Source: an uncultured Mycobacterium sp. (GTDB lineage Bacteria > Actinomycetota > Actinomycetes > Mycobacteriales > Mycobacteriaceae). From it: DNA of 37,504 bases. The first letter of the stretch is position 1, and every line of letters begins with the position of its first letter. The position numbers and the translations under genes were made by a program. This document shows, in pieces, positions 20,587 to 28,741 of this stretch. The notes below the pieces were generated by a model. The model ran no database searches. It was given only the letters and a program-made list of their open reading frames with translations, and was not told where the DNA came from. Location of the stretch: NCBI GenBank assembly GCA_900078375.1, contig FLQS01000055.1, positions 1 through 37,504 on the forward strand, written 5' to 3'.

Positions 20587-21896
20587 GCGGGCCGGACTGG
20601 GTGCGTCACGCGATCTGGTGGCACCTCTACCCCCTCGGATTCGTCGGCGCCTTTCCCAACGACGAGCCGCCTGGGCCGGGCGAGCACCGGCTGCGTCGCA
20701 TCGTCGACTGGCTCGACCACGCGGTCGAGCTCGGCACCTCGGGAATTGCGCTGGGCCCGATATTCGCCTCCCGCACACATGGCTACGACACCACTGATCA
20801 CTACCGCATCGACCCCCGCCTGGGTGACGACGCCGACTTCGATCACCTCGTCGACGAAGCTCACCGACGCGGGTTGCGAGTGCTGCTCGACGGGGTGTTC
20901 AACCATGTCGGAACCGATTTCGGCCGCTATCGCCGCGCCGTCGACGACGAAGATGCCGAATCGATCGGCTGGTTCCGCGGCCGCCCCGGCCGCTTCCACA
21001 CCTTCGAAGGCCACGGTGAACTCGTCACCCTCAACCACGGCAGCCCGGCCGTCGTCGACTACACCGTCGACGTGATGAAGCACTGGTTGGGTCGCGGCGC
21101 TGACGGCTGGCGCCTCGACGCCGCCTACGCGGTGCCGGAATCCTTCTGGGCGCAGGTGCTGCCCCGGGTCCGCGAGGCGCATCCCGACGCGTGGTTCGTC
21201 GCCGAGGTCATCCACGGCGACTACGCCGCCTTCGTCGACGGCTCCGGCGTCGACTCGGTGACCCAATACGAGCTGTGGAAGGCGATCTGGAGCAGCCTCA
21301 ACGACGGCAATTTCCACGAGCTGGACTGGGCGCTGCAGCGCCACAACGACTTTCTCGCCGCCTTCGCTCCGCTGACGTTCGTCGGCAATCACGACGTCAC
21401 CCGCATCGCCAGCCAGCTGCAACGGCCCGAGCATGTCACGCATGCGCTGGTGCTGCTGTTCACCACTGGCGGCGTGCCCACCATCTACGCCGGCGACGAG
21501 CTCGGTTTTCGCGGCATCAAGGAAGAGCGGGCCGGTGGCGACGACGCGGTGCGTCCTGAGTTCGGCCCGCCGCCGGCGCAACCGGATGCCGCCGGGCGCG
21601 AGGCCCTGAATCTGCACCAGTATCTGATCGGGCTGCGTCGGCGAAACCCGTGGCTACATGAAGCCAAAACCACTGCGCTGCAACTGGACAGCCGGTCCTA
21701 CGCCTACGAGACGCGCAATGCCGACGATGCGCTGATCGTCGCCCTCAATATCGACGACTCGCCGATGCGCCTGCCGGTGGCCTCGCTCATCGGGCGACAG
21801 GCCAAGCTGGTGGGTGGCACAGCGGCGCCGCCGGAGGAGATCGTCAGCGACGTCGTGGTCCCGCCACAGGGTTGGCTGGTGCTGCGCCCCAGTTAG
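20583..21896 (+). CDS. GH13 alpha-amylase-family glycoside hydrolase
   Basis: 437 residues from the GTG at 20583. GH13 regions in order: I, LLDGVFNHVG (residues 101-110); II, GWRLDAAY with nucleophile D179; III, VAEVIHGDY with acid/base E208; IV, FVGNHDVTR with D271. The compact barrel has a short C-terminal beta domain (ALIVALNIDDSPM). The start lacks a signal peptide, so it acts inside the cell on alpha-glucans, trehalose-linked or sucrose-type substrates; which one is not clear. No glycogen or trehalose genes adjoin it. Its TAG stop shares two bases with the stop of the convergent DUF1810 gene. It is the last gene of the TPR-rhomboid-deaminase-GH13 run. Confidence 0.9.
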   Translation: MSGPDWVRHAIWWHLYPLGFVGAFPNDEPPGPGEHRLRRIVDWLDHAVELGTSGIALGPIFASRTHGYDTTDHYRIDPRLGDDADFDHLVDEAHRRGLRVLLDGVFNHVGTDFGRYRRAVDDEDAESIGWFRGRPGRFHTFEGHGELVTLNHGSPAVVDYTVDVMKHWLGRGADGWRLDAAYAVPESFWAQVLPRVREAHPDAWFVAEVIHGDYAAFVDGSGVDSVTQYELWKAIWSSLNDGNFHELDWALQRHNDFLAAFAPLTFVGNHDVTRIASQLQRPEHVTHALVLLFTTGGVPTIYAGDELGFRGIKEERAGGDDAVRPEFGPPPAQPDAAGREALNLHQYLIGLRRRNPWLHEAKTTALQLDSRSYAYETRNADDALIVALNIDDSPMRLPVASLIGRQAKLVGGTAAPPEEIVSDVVVPPQGWLVLRPS

Positions 21897-22312
21897 AGCA
21901 GTTCCAGGGTGTGCGCGTCCTGCTCGCCGCCGTAGAAGGTGTCTAGAACCCCCAGGAAATCGGCGTTGTCCGCGGTGGCCTGGGCGAACAGCGTCATCGA
22001 CGAGCACACCTTCAGGTTGTCCGGCCAGGGGAAGATCTCCTTGATCGAGGCGCCTTCGATGGCTGACAGCAGTTGGGTGCACTCATGCAGCCTCGCCCCG
22101 AGCACCGGATGGGCCAGGTAGGCCTGCGCCTCGGCCAGCGATTTTATGCCGTAAAGCCTTGCCGTTGAACTACTTCCGAGTTCGGCGAGTTGCGGGAAAA
22201 TGAACCAGATCCAGTGGCTGTGCTTGGTGCCGGCTCGCAGTTCGGCGACCGCCCGGTCGTACATGCGATCTTGGGCATCGACGAAGCGTTGCAGGTCGAA
22301 CGGGTCATCCAT
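21893..22312 (-). CDS. DUF1810-family protein
   Basis: 139 residues (MDDPFDLQRFVDAQDRMYDR). The DUF1810 core is recognised from SHWIWFIFPQLAELGSSSTA, then LYGIKSLAEAQAYLAHPVLG, RLHECTQLL and FPWPDNLKVCSSMTLF. The motif W-F-I-F-P-Q-L with Y-x-I-x-S-L-x-E-A is typical. It is a small cytoplasmic protein without known biochemical role; the family occurs across bacteria. It is monocistronic here, facing away from the antigen 85 gene. The 3' end shares stop-codon bases with GH13. The family call is sure, the function unknown. Confidence 0.85.
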   Translation of the reverse strand: MDDPFDLQRFVDAQDRMYDRAVAELRAGTKHSHWIWFIFPQLAELGSSSTARLYGIKSLAEAQAYLAHPVLGARLHECTQLLSAIEGASIKEIFPWPDNLKVCSSMTLFAQATADNADFLGVLDTFYGGEQDAHTLELL

Positions 22313-22538
22313 CCCTCCACCGTATCGTTGCCGGGGCGTGACCGTCCCGTTATTGACGACTAATTCAAAGGTGTTGGGGTTCTGCGGATCCCGAGTCCAG
22401 CGCGACTCCTGATCGTTAGCGAACCGCGACTTGGCGCACCGCCGCGCGTACCGAGTCGCTGCGGCCGCACGTGTTTAGCTACCTGCGCACAGCACTTCTC
22501 CGCTTGTGAAACGCGTACGAAAGGTGATGGTTTCCGTC
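22313..22538. other. intergenic region upstream of antigen 85 gene
   Basis: A 226-base gap between divergent genes. A TTGACG lies in TTATTGACGACTAATTC (near 22351), but I see no matching -10. The nearest Shine-Dalgarno-like stretch to the ATG at 22539 is GAAAGGTGATGG (ending at 22530). No operator or palindrome stood out. Confidence 0.3.
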
Positions 22539-23537
22539 ATGAAGATCGTCGAGATGATGCGAGGCACTTGGTTGCGCCGCCTGGCGGCAGCCGTTGTGGC
22601 CGCACTCTTTCTGCCCGGCCTAATCGGCGTTGTCGGCGGGTCGGCGACAGCGGCCGCCTTCTCCAAGCCCGGACTGCCGGTTCTCTACCTTGATGTCCCG
22701 TCGGCCTCGATGGGCCGAAATATCCGAATCCAGTTCCAGGGCGGTGGCCCGCACGCGGTGTACCTGCTTGACGGTCTGCGCGCGCAGGACGACTACAACG
22801 GCTGGGACATCAACACCCCGGCATTCGAGTGGCTGTACGGCTCGGGTCTGTCGACCGTGATGCCGGTCGGTGGCCAGTCGAGCTTCTACACCGACTGGTA
22901 CCAGCCGTCGCAGGGCAATGGTCAGAACTACACCTACAAGTGGGAAACGTTCATGACCCAGGAACTGCCGGCCTACCTGGCTGCCAACTACGGCGTCGAC
23001 CCCAACGGCAACGCCGTCGTCGGTCTGTCGATGGCCGGTAGCGCGTCGCTGACCTACTCGATCTACTACCCGCAGAAGTACACCTACGCCGCATCGCTGT
23101 CTGGCTTCCTGAACCCCTCCGAGGGCTGGTGGCCGATGCTGATCGGTCTGGCGATGAACGATGCGGGCGGCTACAACGCGCAGAGCATGTGGGGTCCGTC
23201 GTCTGATCCGGCATGGCGCCGCAACGACCCGATGGTCAACATCAACCAGCTGGTCGCCAACAACACCCGGGTTTGGATCTACTGCGGCACCGGTACGCCG
23301 TCGGATCTGGACACCTCCGGTGGCGGCGGCAACCTGATGGCCGCGCAGTTCCTCGAAGGCTTCACGTTGCGCACCAACAAGACCTTCATGGACAACTACC
23401 TCGCGGCTGGTGGACGCAACGGCGTGTTCAACTTCCCCGCGAACGGCACGCACAGCTGGGGCTACTGGGGACAGCAGCTGCAGCAGATGATCCCGGATAT
23501 GCAGCGGGTCCTGGGGGCCACCCCGTCCGCTGGCTGA
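22539..23537 (+). CDS. fbp: antigen 85 mycolyltransferase
   Basis: 332 residues from the ATG at 22539 (MKIVEMMRGTWLRRLAAAVV); the GTG at 22506 is upstream of the natural start seen in relatives. The signal peptide is cleaved after residue 40 (SATAAA), giving a mature FSKPGLPVLYLDVPS start like other Ag85 proteins. The catalytic Ser164 sits in GLSMAG; late acids (Glu about 273) and H305 in THSWGYWG complete the triad. It transfers mycolic acid onto arabinogalactan and trehalose, making trehalose dimycolate in the cell envelope. The single-paralogue family (A, B or C) is not assigned. The gene ends at a strong terminator. Confidence 0.95.
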   Translation: MKIVEMMRGTWLRRLAAAVVAALFLPGLIGVVGGSATAAAFSKPGLPVLYLDVPSASMGRNIRIQFQGGGPHAVYLLDGLRAQDDYNGWDINTPAFEWLYGSGLSTVMPVGGQSSFYTDWYQPSQGNGQNYTYKWETFMTQELPAYLAANYGVDPNGNAVVGLSMAGSASLTYSIYYPQKYTYAASLSGFLNPSEGWWPMLIGLAMNDAGGYNAQSMWGPSSDPAWRRNDPMVNINQLVANNTRVWIYCGTGTPSDLDTSGGGGNLMAAQFLEGFTLRTNKTFMDNYLAAGGRNGVFNFPANGTHSWGYWGQQLQQMIPDMQRVLGATPSAG

Positions 23538-23554
23538 TCCAGCCCACCGAACAA

Positions 23555-23593
23555 CAGCGAGCCTGTCGCCACCCCCCGGCGGCAGGCTCGCTG
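23555..23593. terminator. strong terminator after antigen 85 gene
   Basis: The perfect 11-bp arms CAGCGAGCCTG (23555-23565) and CAGGCTCGCTG (23583-23593) extend inward by five more pairs (one G-U), giving about 16 pairs and a loop of ACCCCCC. It lies 17 bases after the stop and ends in CTTTGTG. It sits between convergent genes, so it may stop transcription from both sides. Confidence 0.85.
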
Positions 23594-23661
23594 CTTTGTG
23601 CCAATGGCGAAACAGGTCGATGCGGGGTTCAATTGTCTTTCATCCTCGCTGGTGATGTTGA

Positions 23662-24423
23662 TCAGCCGATAGGTGTCGTAGCGGCGTCAAGTCGTTGTTC
23701 GAAGTCGTCGGTCCGGACCAGCGTGTCCTGAGCGGTCACCTCCATTTCGAGAGTGAGGGCCAACGCCGGCTTGGCTGCGGCGTCGAGGAGCCGCTTGGCC
23801 AGCCCAATAGCGTTGTGCCCGTTGGTCAGCAGCTCCTCAACGAGGTCAGCGGTCAGGTCCGCAAGTCGGTCGGCAGGTGCAACCCGGTTGACCAGGCCGA
23901 TGCGCAGCGCTTCGTCCGCCCCCACGGGGCGGGCGGTAAGCACGAGCTCCTTGGCCCGTCCGAGTCCAACGATCGCCGGAAGCCGCGAACTGCCACCGAG
24001 GTCTGGGATCAGCCCCAGTTTCGTCTCGAGCCACGCGATCTGCGCGTCGTCGGCCATCACCCGCAGATCACACGCCAACGCGAGTTCCGCGGCGCCACCG
24101 ATGCAGGCACCGTGGATCTGGGCAATGGTCGGCTTCGCCATCTCTTCAAGGGCATTCACCGCTGACAGCATGATCGGTCGACCACGCCGAACGGCGCCGG
24201 GATCGGTAGCCAAGCCCGCAAGCTCCCGTACGTCGTTACCGGCCGAGAAGATCGGGCCGTCGCCGCGGAGGACCACGCACAGGACATCTGCGTTCGCGGC
24301 AGCCTCAGCAAATGCCTGCCCCAATTCGCCATAAACATGACTGGACAAAGCATTGCGTTTGGCAACGCGACTGATGATGACGTGGCGAACCGCGCCGACA
24401 TCGTCGATACGGATATCGCTCAC
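23662..24423 (-). CDS. enoyl-CoA hydratase/isomerase family protein, ECF41-linked
   Basis: 253 residues from the GTG at 24423 (MSDIRIDDVGAVRHVIISRV). Crotonase features: RNALSSHVYGEL, FSAGNDVRELAG (oxyanion-hole part), KPTIAQIHGACIGGAAELAL (second part) and WLETKLGLIPDLGGSSRLPA for the catalytic region. The usual second Glu is replaced or shifted (IPDLGG has Asp where hydratases have Glu), so hydratase activity is uncertain. It may be an isomerase or hydrolase-type crotonase. The GTG overlaps the stop of the DoxX-like gene by four bases (GTGA), so it is the second gene of the ECF41-type operon. The frame continues to 24813 but that part overlaps the neighbour. Confidence 0.85.
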   Translation of the reverse strand: MSDIRIDDVGAVRHVIISRVAKRNALSSHVYGELGQAFAEAAANADVLCVVLRGDGPIFSAGNDVRELAGLATDPGAVRRGRPIMLSAVNALEEMAKPTIAQIHGACIGGAAELALACDLRVMADDAQIAWLETKLGLIPDLGGSSRLPAIVGLGRAKELVLTARPVGADEALRIGLVNRVAPADRLADLTADLVEELLTNGHNAIGLAKRLLDAAAKPALALTLEMEVTAQDTLVRTDDFEQRLDAATTPIG

Positions 24424-24797
24424 GGCGACCCCCAGCCGAGGAAACGGCCGAGCACCACCAACGCTGCGAGCGCGAACAGTACCGTGTTGACCGCGACGGC
24501 CTTGGGTTCGTGTAATCGGCTGTGCGCCCACGCCGCGCCAATCATCACGACGCATAGACCCGCCGCGGCCAGCGGGGTGAGCACTGGGGCGATGCCGCTC
24601 ATCCACGGCACTACCAGCCCTACGGCTGCCAATATTTCCGCCGCGGCGGTGAAACGAACGACCGGCATCGGGAACATCGCGATGCCGCTCTGGCCCGTCG
24701 CCAGCAGCCGGTCTCTGCTCATCGTGAGTTTTGCCGTGCCCGATGCGGCGAAGACCGCCGCAAGTATGACTTGTGCCGGCCATAGCAGGATGTTCAT
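24420..24797 (-). CDS. DoxX-like membrane protein
   Basis: 125 residues from the ATG at 24797 (MNILLWPAQVILAAVFAASG), with GGAGAA 6-7 bases upstream; the TTG at 24809 is rejected. Four membrane segments are expected: the start, VRFTAAAEILAAVGLVV, IAPVLTPLAAAGLCVVMIGA and TVLFALAALVVLGRFLGWG. This fits the DoxX/DoxD-like fold. The family joins quinone- or thiol-linked redox steps in some organisms, but the activity here is unknown. It is the first gene after a TGTCACA-N16-CGTC promoter (24833-24859, minus strand) that matches the ECF41 type. The next gene, an enoyl-CoA hydratase relative, overlaps its stop. Confidence 0.8.
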   Translation of the reverse strand: MNILLWPAQVILAAVFAASGTAKLTMSRDRLLATGQSGIAMFPMPVVRFTAAAEILAAVGLVVPWMSGIAPVLTPLAAAGLCVVMIGAAWAHSRLHEPKAVAVNTVLFALAALVVLGRFLGWGSP

Positions 24798-24832
24798 CAC
24801 TTTCTCCAATCATCGTTTGGGTATGTCCCTAG

Positions 24833-24859
24833 GACGAACGTGACGCGGCCGCTGTGACA
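24833..24859 (-). promoter_or_regulatory. ECF41-type promoter for the DoxX/ECH operon
   Basis: On the minus strand TGTCACA (plus 24853-24859) and CGTC (plus 24833-24836) are separated by exactly 16 bases. This is the promoter signature known for ECF41 sigma factors. CGTC lies 36 bases before the DoxX ATG, a normal leader length. The sigma factor encoded next door is of this group. Confidence 0.82.
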
Positions 24860-24882
24860 CCCGGGCCGAAATTCTCGCCACC

Positions 24883-24909
24883 TGTCACAGAACGCGGCTG
24901 AGCAACGTC
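24883..24909 (+). promoter_or_regulatory. ECF41-type promoter for the sigma factor gene
   Basis: TGTCACA (24883-24889) and CGTC (24906-24909), 16 bases apart, exactly as on the other strand. CGTC is 30 bases before the ATG at 24940. The two promoters fire away from each other from one 142-base intergenic region, implying self-activation of the sigma factor gene. Confidence 0.82.
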
Positions 24910-24939
24910 TAGAGGAGAAGGGACCGGAATCGAATAGCC

Positions 24940-25860
24940 ATGGGAGTCGACGTGACTGACTGGGAGGAGGCCGCCGATCTGCGGCCGCTGTTGTTCTCGA
25001 TCGCCTACCGGATGCTGGGCAGTGTCGCCGAAGCCGAAGACATCGTGCAGGCAACCTACCTCCGCTATCTCGACTACTCCGAGCAGGGTCGCGAGGCCGA
25101 GTCACCGCGGGCGTTGCTCACGACGATCACCACTCGATTGGCCATCGATCACCTGCGCTCGGCACGCGTGCAGCGCGAAAGCTATGTCGGGCCCTGGCTG
25201 CCGGAGCCGTTGCTGACTTCCAACGAGCCTGATGTGGCCGACGTGGCAGTGATGTCGGACTCGTTGTCGATGGCGTTTCTGGTGTTGTTGGAGACGCTCT
25301 CGCCGGTGGAGCGGGCCATCTTCCTGCTGCGCGAGGTGTTCGTCTACGACTACGACGAGATCGCGCGAATCACCGACAAATCACCGGCCAACTGTCGACA
25401 GCTCTTGGCGCGGGCCCGCCGCCACGTCGACGCCGGTCAGCGCCGATTCGCGGCGGACTCGGCCCAGCGCGCGAGCCTTGCCGACCGCTTCTTCGAAGCC
25501 GCCGAAAACGGCGCCCTCGGCCCTCTTGTCGACCTGCTCGCCGAGGACGTTGCGTTCTACGGTGACGGCGGCAGCAGCGGTCGAGGTCTCCGGCAGCCGG
25601 TATTCGGCCGCGAGCGTGTGCGACGGGTCCTCGACGGAATCTTCCACGCCTACAGCCGCTTCGGCACGCGGTTCGAGCGGCGCGGAATCAACGGTGGTCC
25701 GGGCCTGTTGGCATTCGACGCTAGTGGCGGCCTGATCAACGTGCTTGCCATCGACGTCAGCGACCACCAAATCTCCACCGTGCGCTCGGTCATCAACCCC
25801 GACAAGCTGAGGCACCTGGGTTTGCCGTTGTCCGAGCTGGCTCAGCGAGCCCGGCGATGA
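24940..25860 (+). CDS. ECF41-type sigma factor (SigJ-like) with SnoaL-like C-terminal domain
   Basis: 306 residues. Region 2: LLFSIAYRMLGSVAEAEDIVQATYLRYL; the linker YVGPWLPEPL is typical of ECF41. Region 4: LSPVERAIFLLREVFVYDYDEIA. The C-terminal part (from about residue 180) is a SnoaL-like fold with a DGGSSGRG loop and a NPDKLRHLG motif near the end. In ECF41 these are the fused regulatory elements that replace an anti-sigma factor. It directs RNA polymerase to TGTCACA-N16-CGTC promoters, and both copies in this window flank its gene. The ATG at 24940 has only a distant purine stretch; the GTG at 24952 has GGGAG at a good distance and is an alternative. The signal sensed is unknown. Confidence 0.9.
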   Translation: MGVDVTDWEEAADLRPLLFSIAYRMLGSVAEAEDIVQATYLRYLDYSEQGREAESPRALLTTITTRLAIDHLRSARVQRESYVGPWLPEPLLTSNEPDVADVAVMSDSLSMAFLVLLETLSPVERAIFLLREVFVYDYDEIARITDKSPANCRQLLARARRHVDAGQRRFAADSAQRASLADRFFEAAENGALGPLVDLLAEDVAFYGDGGSSGRGLRQPVFGRERVRRVLDGIFHAYSRFGTRFERRGINGGPGLLAFDASGGLINVLAIDVSDHQISTVRSVINPDKLRHLGLPLSELAQRARR

Positions 25861-25932
25861 GGACTGTCGCGGCGGCGATCGGCGCGGCGCCACGGGCTTA
25901 ATTTCGGCGGGAACAAAGCAGTAGCCACCAGG

Positions 25933-25953
25933 GTTGAGTCGGTCAGACTAAAC
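25933..25953. promoter_or_regulatory. HAIR-like HspR operator upstream of lon
   Basis: GTTGAGT (25933-25939), 7 bases, then ACTAAAC (25947-25953). Against the HAIR consensus CTTGAGT-N7-ACTCAAG, 11 of 14 positions match. HspR represses heat-shock genes in actinobacteria and lon is a target in Streptomyces. The site ends a few bases before the Shine-Dalgarno of lon, so bound repressor would block the promoter. Confidence 0.6.
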
Positions 25954-25966
25954 TTTGGAGGATTTG

Positions 25967-28288
25967 ATGGCTGAAGCCAAATCTGTGCCGGTGTTGTTTG
26001 TCAGCGACCCGATCGTGCTGCCCGGAATGGTGGTTCCGATCACGCTCGACGACGCCGCCCGGGCTGCGGTCGACGCGGCCCAGGCGACCGACTCCGGTCA
26101 GCTCTTGATCGCCCCGCGGCTGGACGATCGCTACCCCACGTACGGCGTGTTGGCATCGATCGTGCAGGTCGGCCGCATCCCCGGGGGTGGTGCTGCAGCC
26201 GTGGTCCGCGGTGAAGGTCGCGCCCATATCGGCGCCGGGACCACCGGCCCGGGCGCGGCGCTGTGGGTCGAGGTGGAGGAAGTGGCCGAGGGTGAAATAA
26301 CCGAGGACACCAAGACGCTGGCCGCGGAGTACAAGAAGCTCCTGCTGGCGATGCTGCAGCGCCGCGAGGCCTGGCAGATCGTCGACGTGGTCAACAAGAT
26401 CGCCGATCCGTCGGCGTTGGCCGACACCGCCGGCTACGCGTCGTACCTCACCGACGTGCAGAAGCGCCAGCTGCTGGAGACCGAGGACGTGGCCGAACGG
26501 CTGCGCGTGCTCATCGGCTGGACGGGAGACCTGCTGGCCGAGGTCGAGGTCAACGACAAGATCGCCGAGGACGTCCGCGACGGTATGGAGAAGACGCAGA
26601 AGGAATTCCTGCTGCGCCAGCAGCTCAATGCCATCCGCAAAGAACTGGGCGAAGGCGAACCGGACGGTTCAGATGACTATCGTGCTCGCGTCGAAGGTGC
26701 TGACCTGCCCGACAAGGTCCGCGAGGCCGCGCTGCGCGAGGTCGGCAAGCTGGAACGCTCCAGCGAGCAGAGCCCCGAGGGCGGTTGGATCCGCACCTGG
26801 CTAGACACCGTTCTGGACCTGCCGTGGAACTCCCGTACCGAGGACTCGACCGATCTGAAGGCGGCCCGGGAAATCCTCGACGCCGACCACCACGGGCTGG
26901 ACGACGTCAAGGACCGCATCGTGGAGTACCTGGCCGTGCGCTCCCGTCGTGCCCAACGCGGCCTGCAGGTCGTCGGTGGCCGCGGCTCGGGTGCGGTCAT
27001 GGTGCTGGCCGGCCCGCCCGGGGTCGGTAAGACGTCGCTGGGTGAGAGCGTGGCCCGCGCGCTGGGCCGCAAGTTCGTTCGCGTCGCTCTCGGCGGCGTG
27101 CGCGACGAGGCCGAAATCCGCGGCCACCGGCGCACCTACGTCGGCGCGCTGCCCGGCCGGATCGTTCGTGCCATCGGTGAGGCCGGTTCGATGAACCCGG
27201 TCGTGCTGCTCGACGAGATCGACAAGGTCGGTTCGGACTACCGCGGCGACCCGTCGGCGGCATTGCTGGAGGTCCTGGATCCCGCGCAGAACCACACGTT
27301 CCGCGATCACTATCTGGATCTGGATCTCGACCTGTCCGACGTGGTGTTCCTGGCCACGGCCAACGTGATCGAGAACATCCCGCCGGCGCTGCTGGACCGC
27401 ATGGAGCTGGTGTCCATCGACGGCTACACCGAGGACGACAAGGTGGCCATCGCCCGCGACTACCTGCTGCCCCGGCAGCGGGACCGCGCGGCGCTGACTC
27501 CCGAGGAGGCCACCGTCACCGACGCCGCACTGCGCAAGATCGCCGCGGACTACACCCGCGAACCCGGTGTGCGTCAGTTCGAACGGCTGCTGGCCAAGGC
27601 CATGCGGAAGGTCACCACCAAGCTCGACTCGAGCGACGCTCCGATCACCATCGACGAGCCGGATCTGGTTGAGTATCTGGGCCGGCCGCGGTTCATGCCG
27701 GAGTCGGCCGAGCGCACGGCGGTGCCGGGTGTGGCGACCGGACTGGCTGTGACGGGACTGGGCGGCGATGTGCTCTACATCGAGGCCGGGTCGACCGAAG
27801 GTGAACCGAGTGTGCAGCTGACCGGTCAGCTGGGTGACGTGATGAAGGAGTCGGCGCAGATCGCGCTGTCCTACGTCCGCAGTCACGCCGAACAGCTGGG
27901 CGTGGATCCCACGGCGCTGAACCGCAAGATCCATGTGCACGTGCCTGCCGGCGCGGTGCCCAAGGACGGTCCGTCCGCCGGTGTGACCATGGTGACCGCG
28001 CTGGTGTCCATGGCCACCGGACGGCAGGTCCGCTCGGATGTCGGGATGACCGGTGAGGTCACCCTGAACGGCCGGGTGCTGCCCATCGGCGGTGTCAAGC
28101 AGAAGCTGCTGGCCGCTCAACGTGCCGGACTATCAACGGTTTTCATCCCGCAACGCAACGAGGCCGACCTGGACGACGTGCCAGCCGAGGTGCTCGAGGC
28201 GCTGACCGTGAAGCCGATGACCGATGTCGCCGACATCGTGGCCCAGGCGCTCGAGCCGGCGGCCGAGGCGGCCACGACCGCGGCCTGA
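25967..28288 (+). CDS. lon: ATP-dependent Lon protease
   Basis: 773 residues from the ATG at 25967 (MAEAKSVPVLFVSDPIVLPG), with GGAGGA at 25957-25962. Domains: N-terminal substrate domain (to about residue 300), AAA+ module with Walker A GPPGVGKT at 349-356 and Walker B VVLLDEID at 412-419, then the protease domain with KDGPSAG (S670) and the catalytic Lys at 713 in VKQKLLAA. It degrades damaged and regulatory proteins in the cytoplasm. M. smegmatis has this gene and M. tuberculosis does not, which points to a fast-growing species. It has a HAIR-like operator upstream and a perfect terminator downstream, so it is a single-gene unit. Confidence 0.97.
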   Translation: MAEAKSVPVLFVSDPIVLPGMVVPITLDDAARAAVDAAQATDSGQLLIAPRLDDRYPTYGVLASIVQVGRIPGGGAAAVVRGEGRAHIGAGTTGPGAALWVEVEEVAEGEITEDTKTLAAEYKKLLLAMLQRREAWQIVDVVNKIADPSALADTAGYASYLTDVQKRQLLETEDVAERLRVLIGWTGDLLAEVEVNDKIAEDVRDGMEKTQKEFLLRQQLNAIRKELGEGEPDGSDDYRARVEGADLPDKVREAALREVGKLERSSEQSPEGGWIRTWLDTVLDLPWNSRTEDSTDLKAAREILDADHHGLDDVKDRIVEYLAVRSRRAQRGLQVVGGRGSGAVMVLAGPPGVGKTSLGESVARALGRKFVRVALGGVRDEAEIRGHRRTYVGALPGRIVRAIGEAGSMNPVVLLDEIDKVGSDYRGDPSAALLEVLDPAQNHTFRDHYLDLDLDLSDVVFLATANVIENIPPALLDRMELVSIDGYTEDDKVAIARDYLLPRQRDRAALTPEEATVTDAALRKIAADYTREPGVRQFERLLAKAMRKVTTKLDSSDAPITIDEPDLVEYLGRPRFMPESAERTAVPGVATGLAVTGLGGDVLYIEAGSTEGEPSVQLTGQLGDVMKESAQIALSYVRSHAEQLGVDPTALNRKIHVHVPAGAVPKDGPSAGVTMVTALVSMATGRQVRSDVGMTGEVTLNGRVLPIGGVKQKLLAAQRAGLSTVFIPQRNEADLDDVPAEVLEALTVKPMTDVADIVAQALEPAAEAATTAA

Positions 28289-28303
28289 CGCTGCGACCAG
28301 TCG

Positions 28304-28341
28304 CAAAATCGCACGAATCCATCGTGATTCGTGCGATTTTG
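28304..28341. terminator. strong terminator after lon
   Basis: The 16-bp arms CAAAATCGCACGAATC (28304-28319) and GATTCGTGCGATTTTG (28326-28341) are perfectly complementary, loop CATCGT. It begins 16 bases after the lon stop. The right arm ends in TTTT-G. It is in the spacer to the TfoX gene, so it separates the two transcripts. Confidence 0.88.
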
Positions 28342-28370
28342 TGTCTGTCGGGCGTGGTAGGAAAAAGCGC

Positions 28371-28703
28371 ATGGCCTACGACGAAGATCTGGTGAACCGG
28401 CTGCGTGAACTGCTGGCCGCCGAACGTGGCATCGAAGAGAAGCGGATGTTCGGCGGCCTGGCCTTCCTGATCAACGGCAACATGGCGGTGGCGGCCAGCG
28501 GGCGCGGTGGCCTGATGGTCCGGGTGCCACCCGAGGACACCACTGCTCTGGTCGCCCGTGACCACGTCGAACCGATGATCATGGCCGGCCGCGAAACCCG
28601 CGGCTGGATTCGGGTCGAAGATCCCGGTATGCGCACCAAACGGCAGCTGACGAGCTGGGTCACCCGCGGCGTCAAGTACGCGAAATCCCTGCCAGCGAAA
28701 TAG
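28371..28703 (+). CDS. TfoX N-terminal-domain protein
   Basis: 110 residues from the ATG at 28371 (MAYDEDLVNRLRELLAAERG), with GTAGGAAAA upstream. The TfoX-N domain is recognised from EEKRMFGGLAFLINGNMAVA, LMVRVPPED and the C-terminal GRETRGWIRVEDPGMRTKRQ. There is no TfoX C-terminal domain, so the protein is half the length of competence TfoX/Sxy; small versions like this are frequent in actinobacteria. There is no DNA-binding motif. It follows the lon terminator and is probably its own unit. The role is unknown; competence is not implied. Confidence 0.82.
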   Translation: MAYDEDLVNRLRELLAAERGIEEKRMFGGLAFLINGNMAVAASGRGGLMVRVPPEDTTALVARDHVEPMIMAGRETRGWIRVEDPGMRTKRQLTSWVTRGVKYAKSLPAK

Positions 28704-28741
28704 CCTGGAATAAATCACGATGCGCCCTGCTTGTCGCGTGC

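Noticed and set aside
24798..24809. TTG start of the DoxX-like gene at 24809
   Set aside because: The ATG at 24797 has GGAGAA at the right distance; the TTG does not.
26801..28120. 439-codon minus-strand ORF opposite lon
   Set aside because: Lies inside the unmistakable Lon frame; His/Arg/Gly-rich shadow composition.
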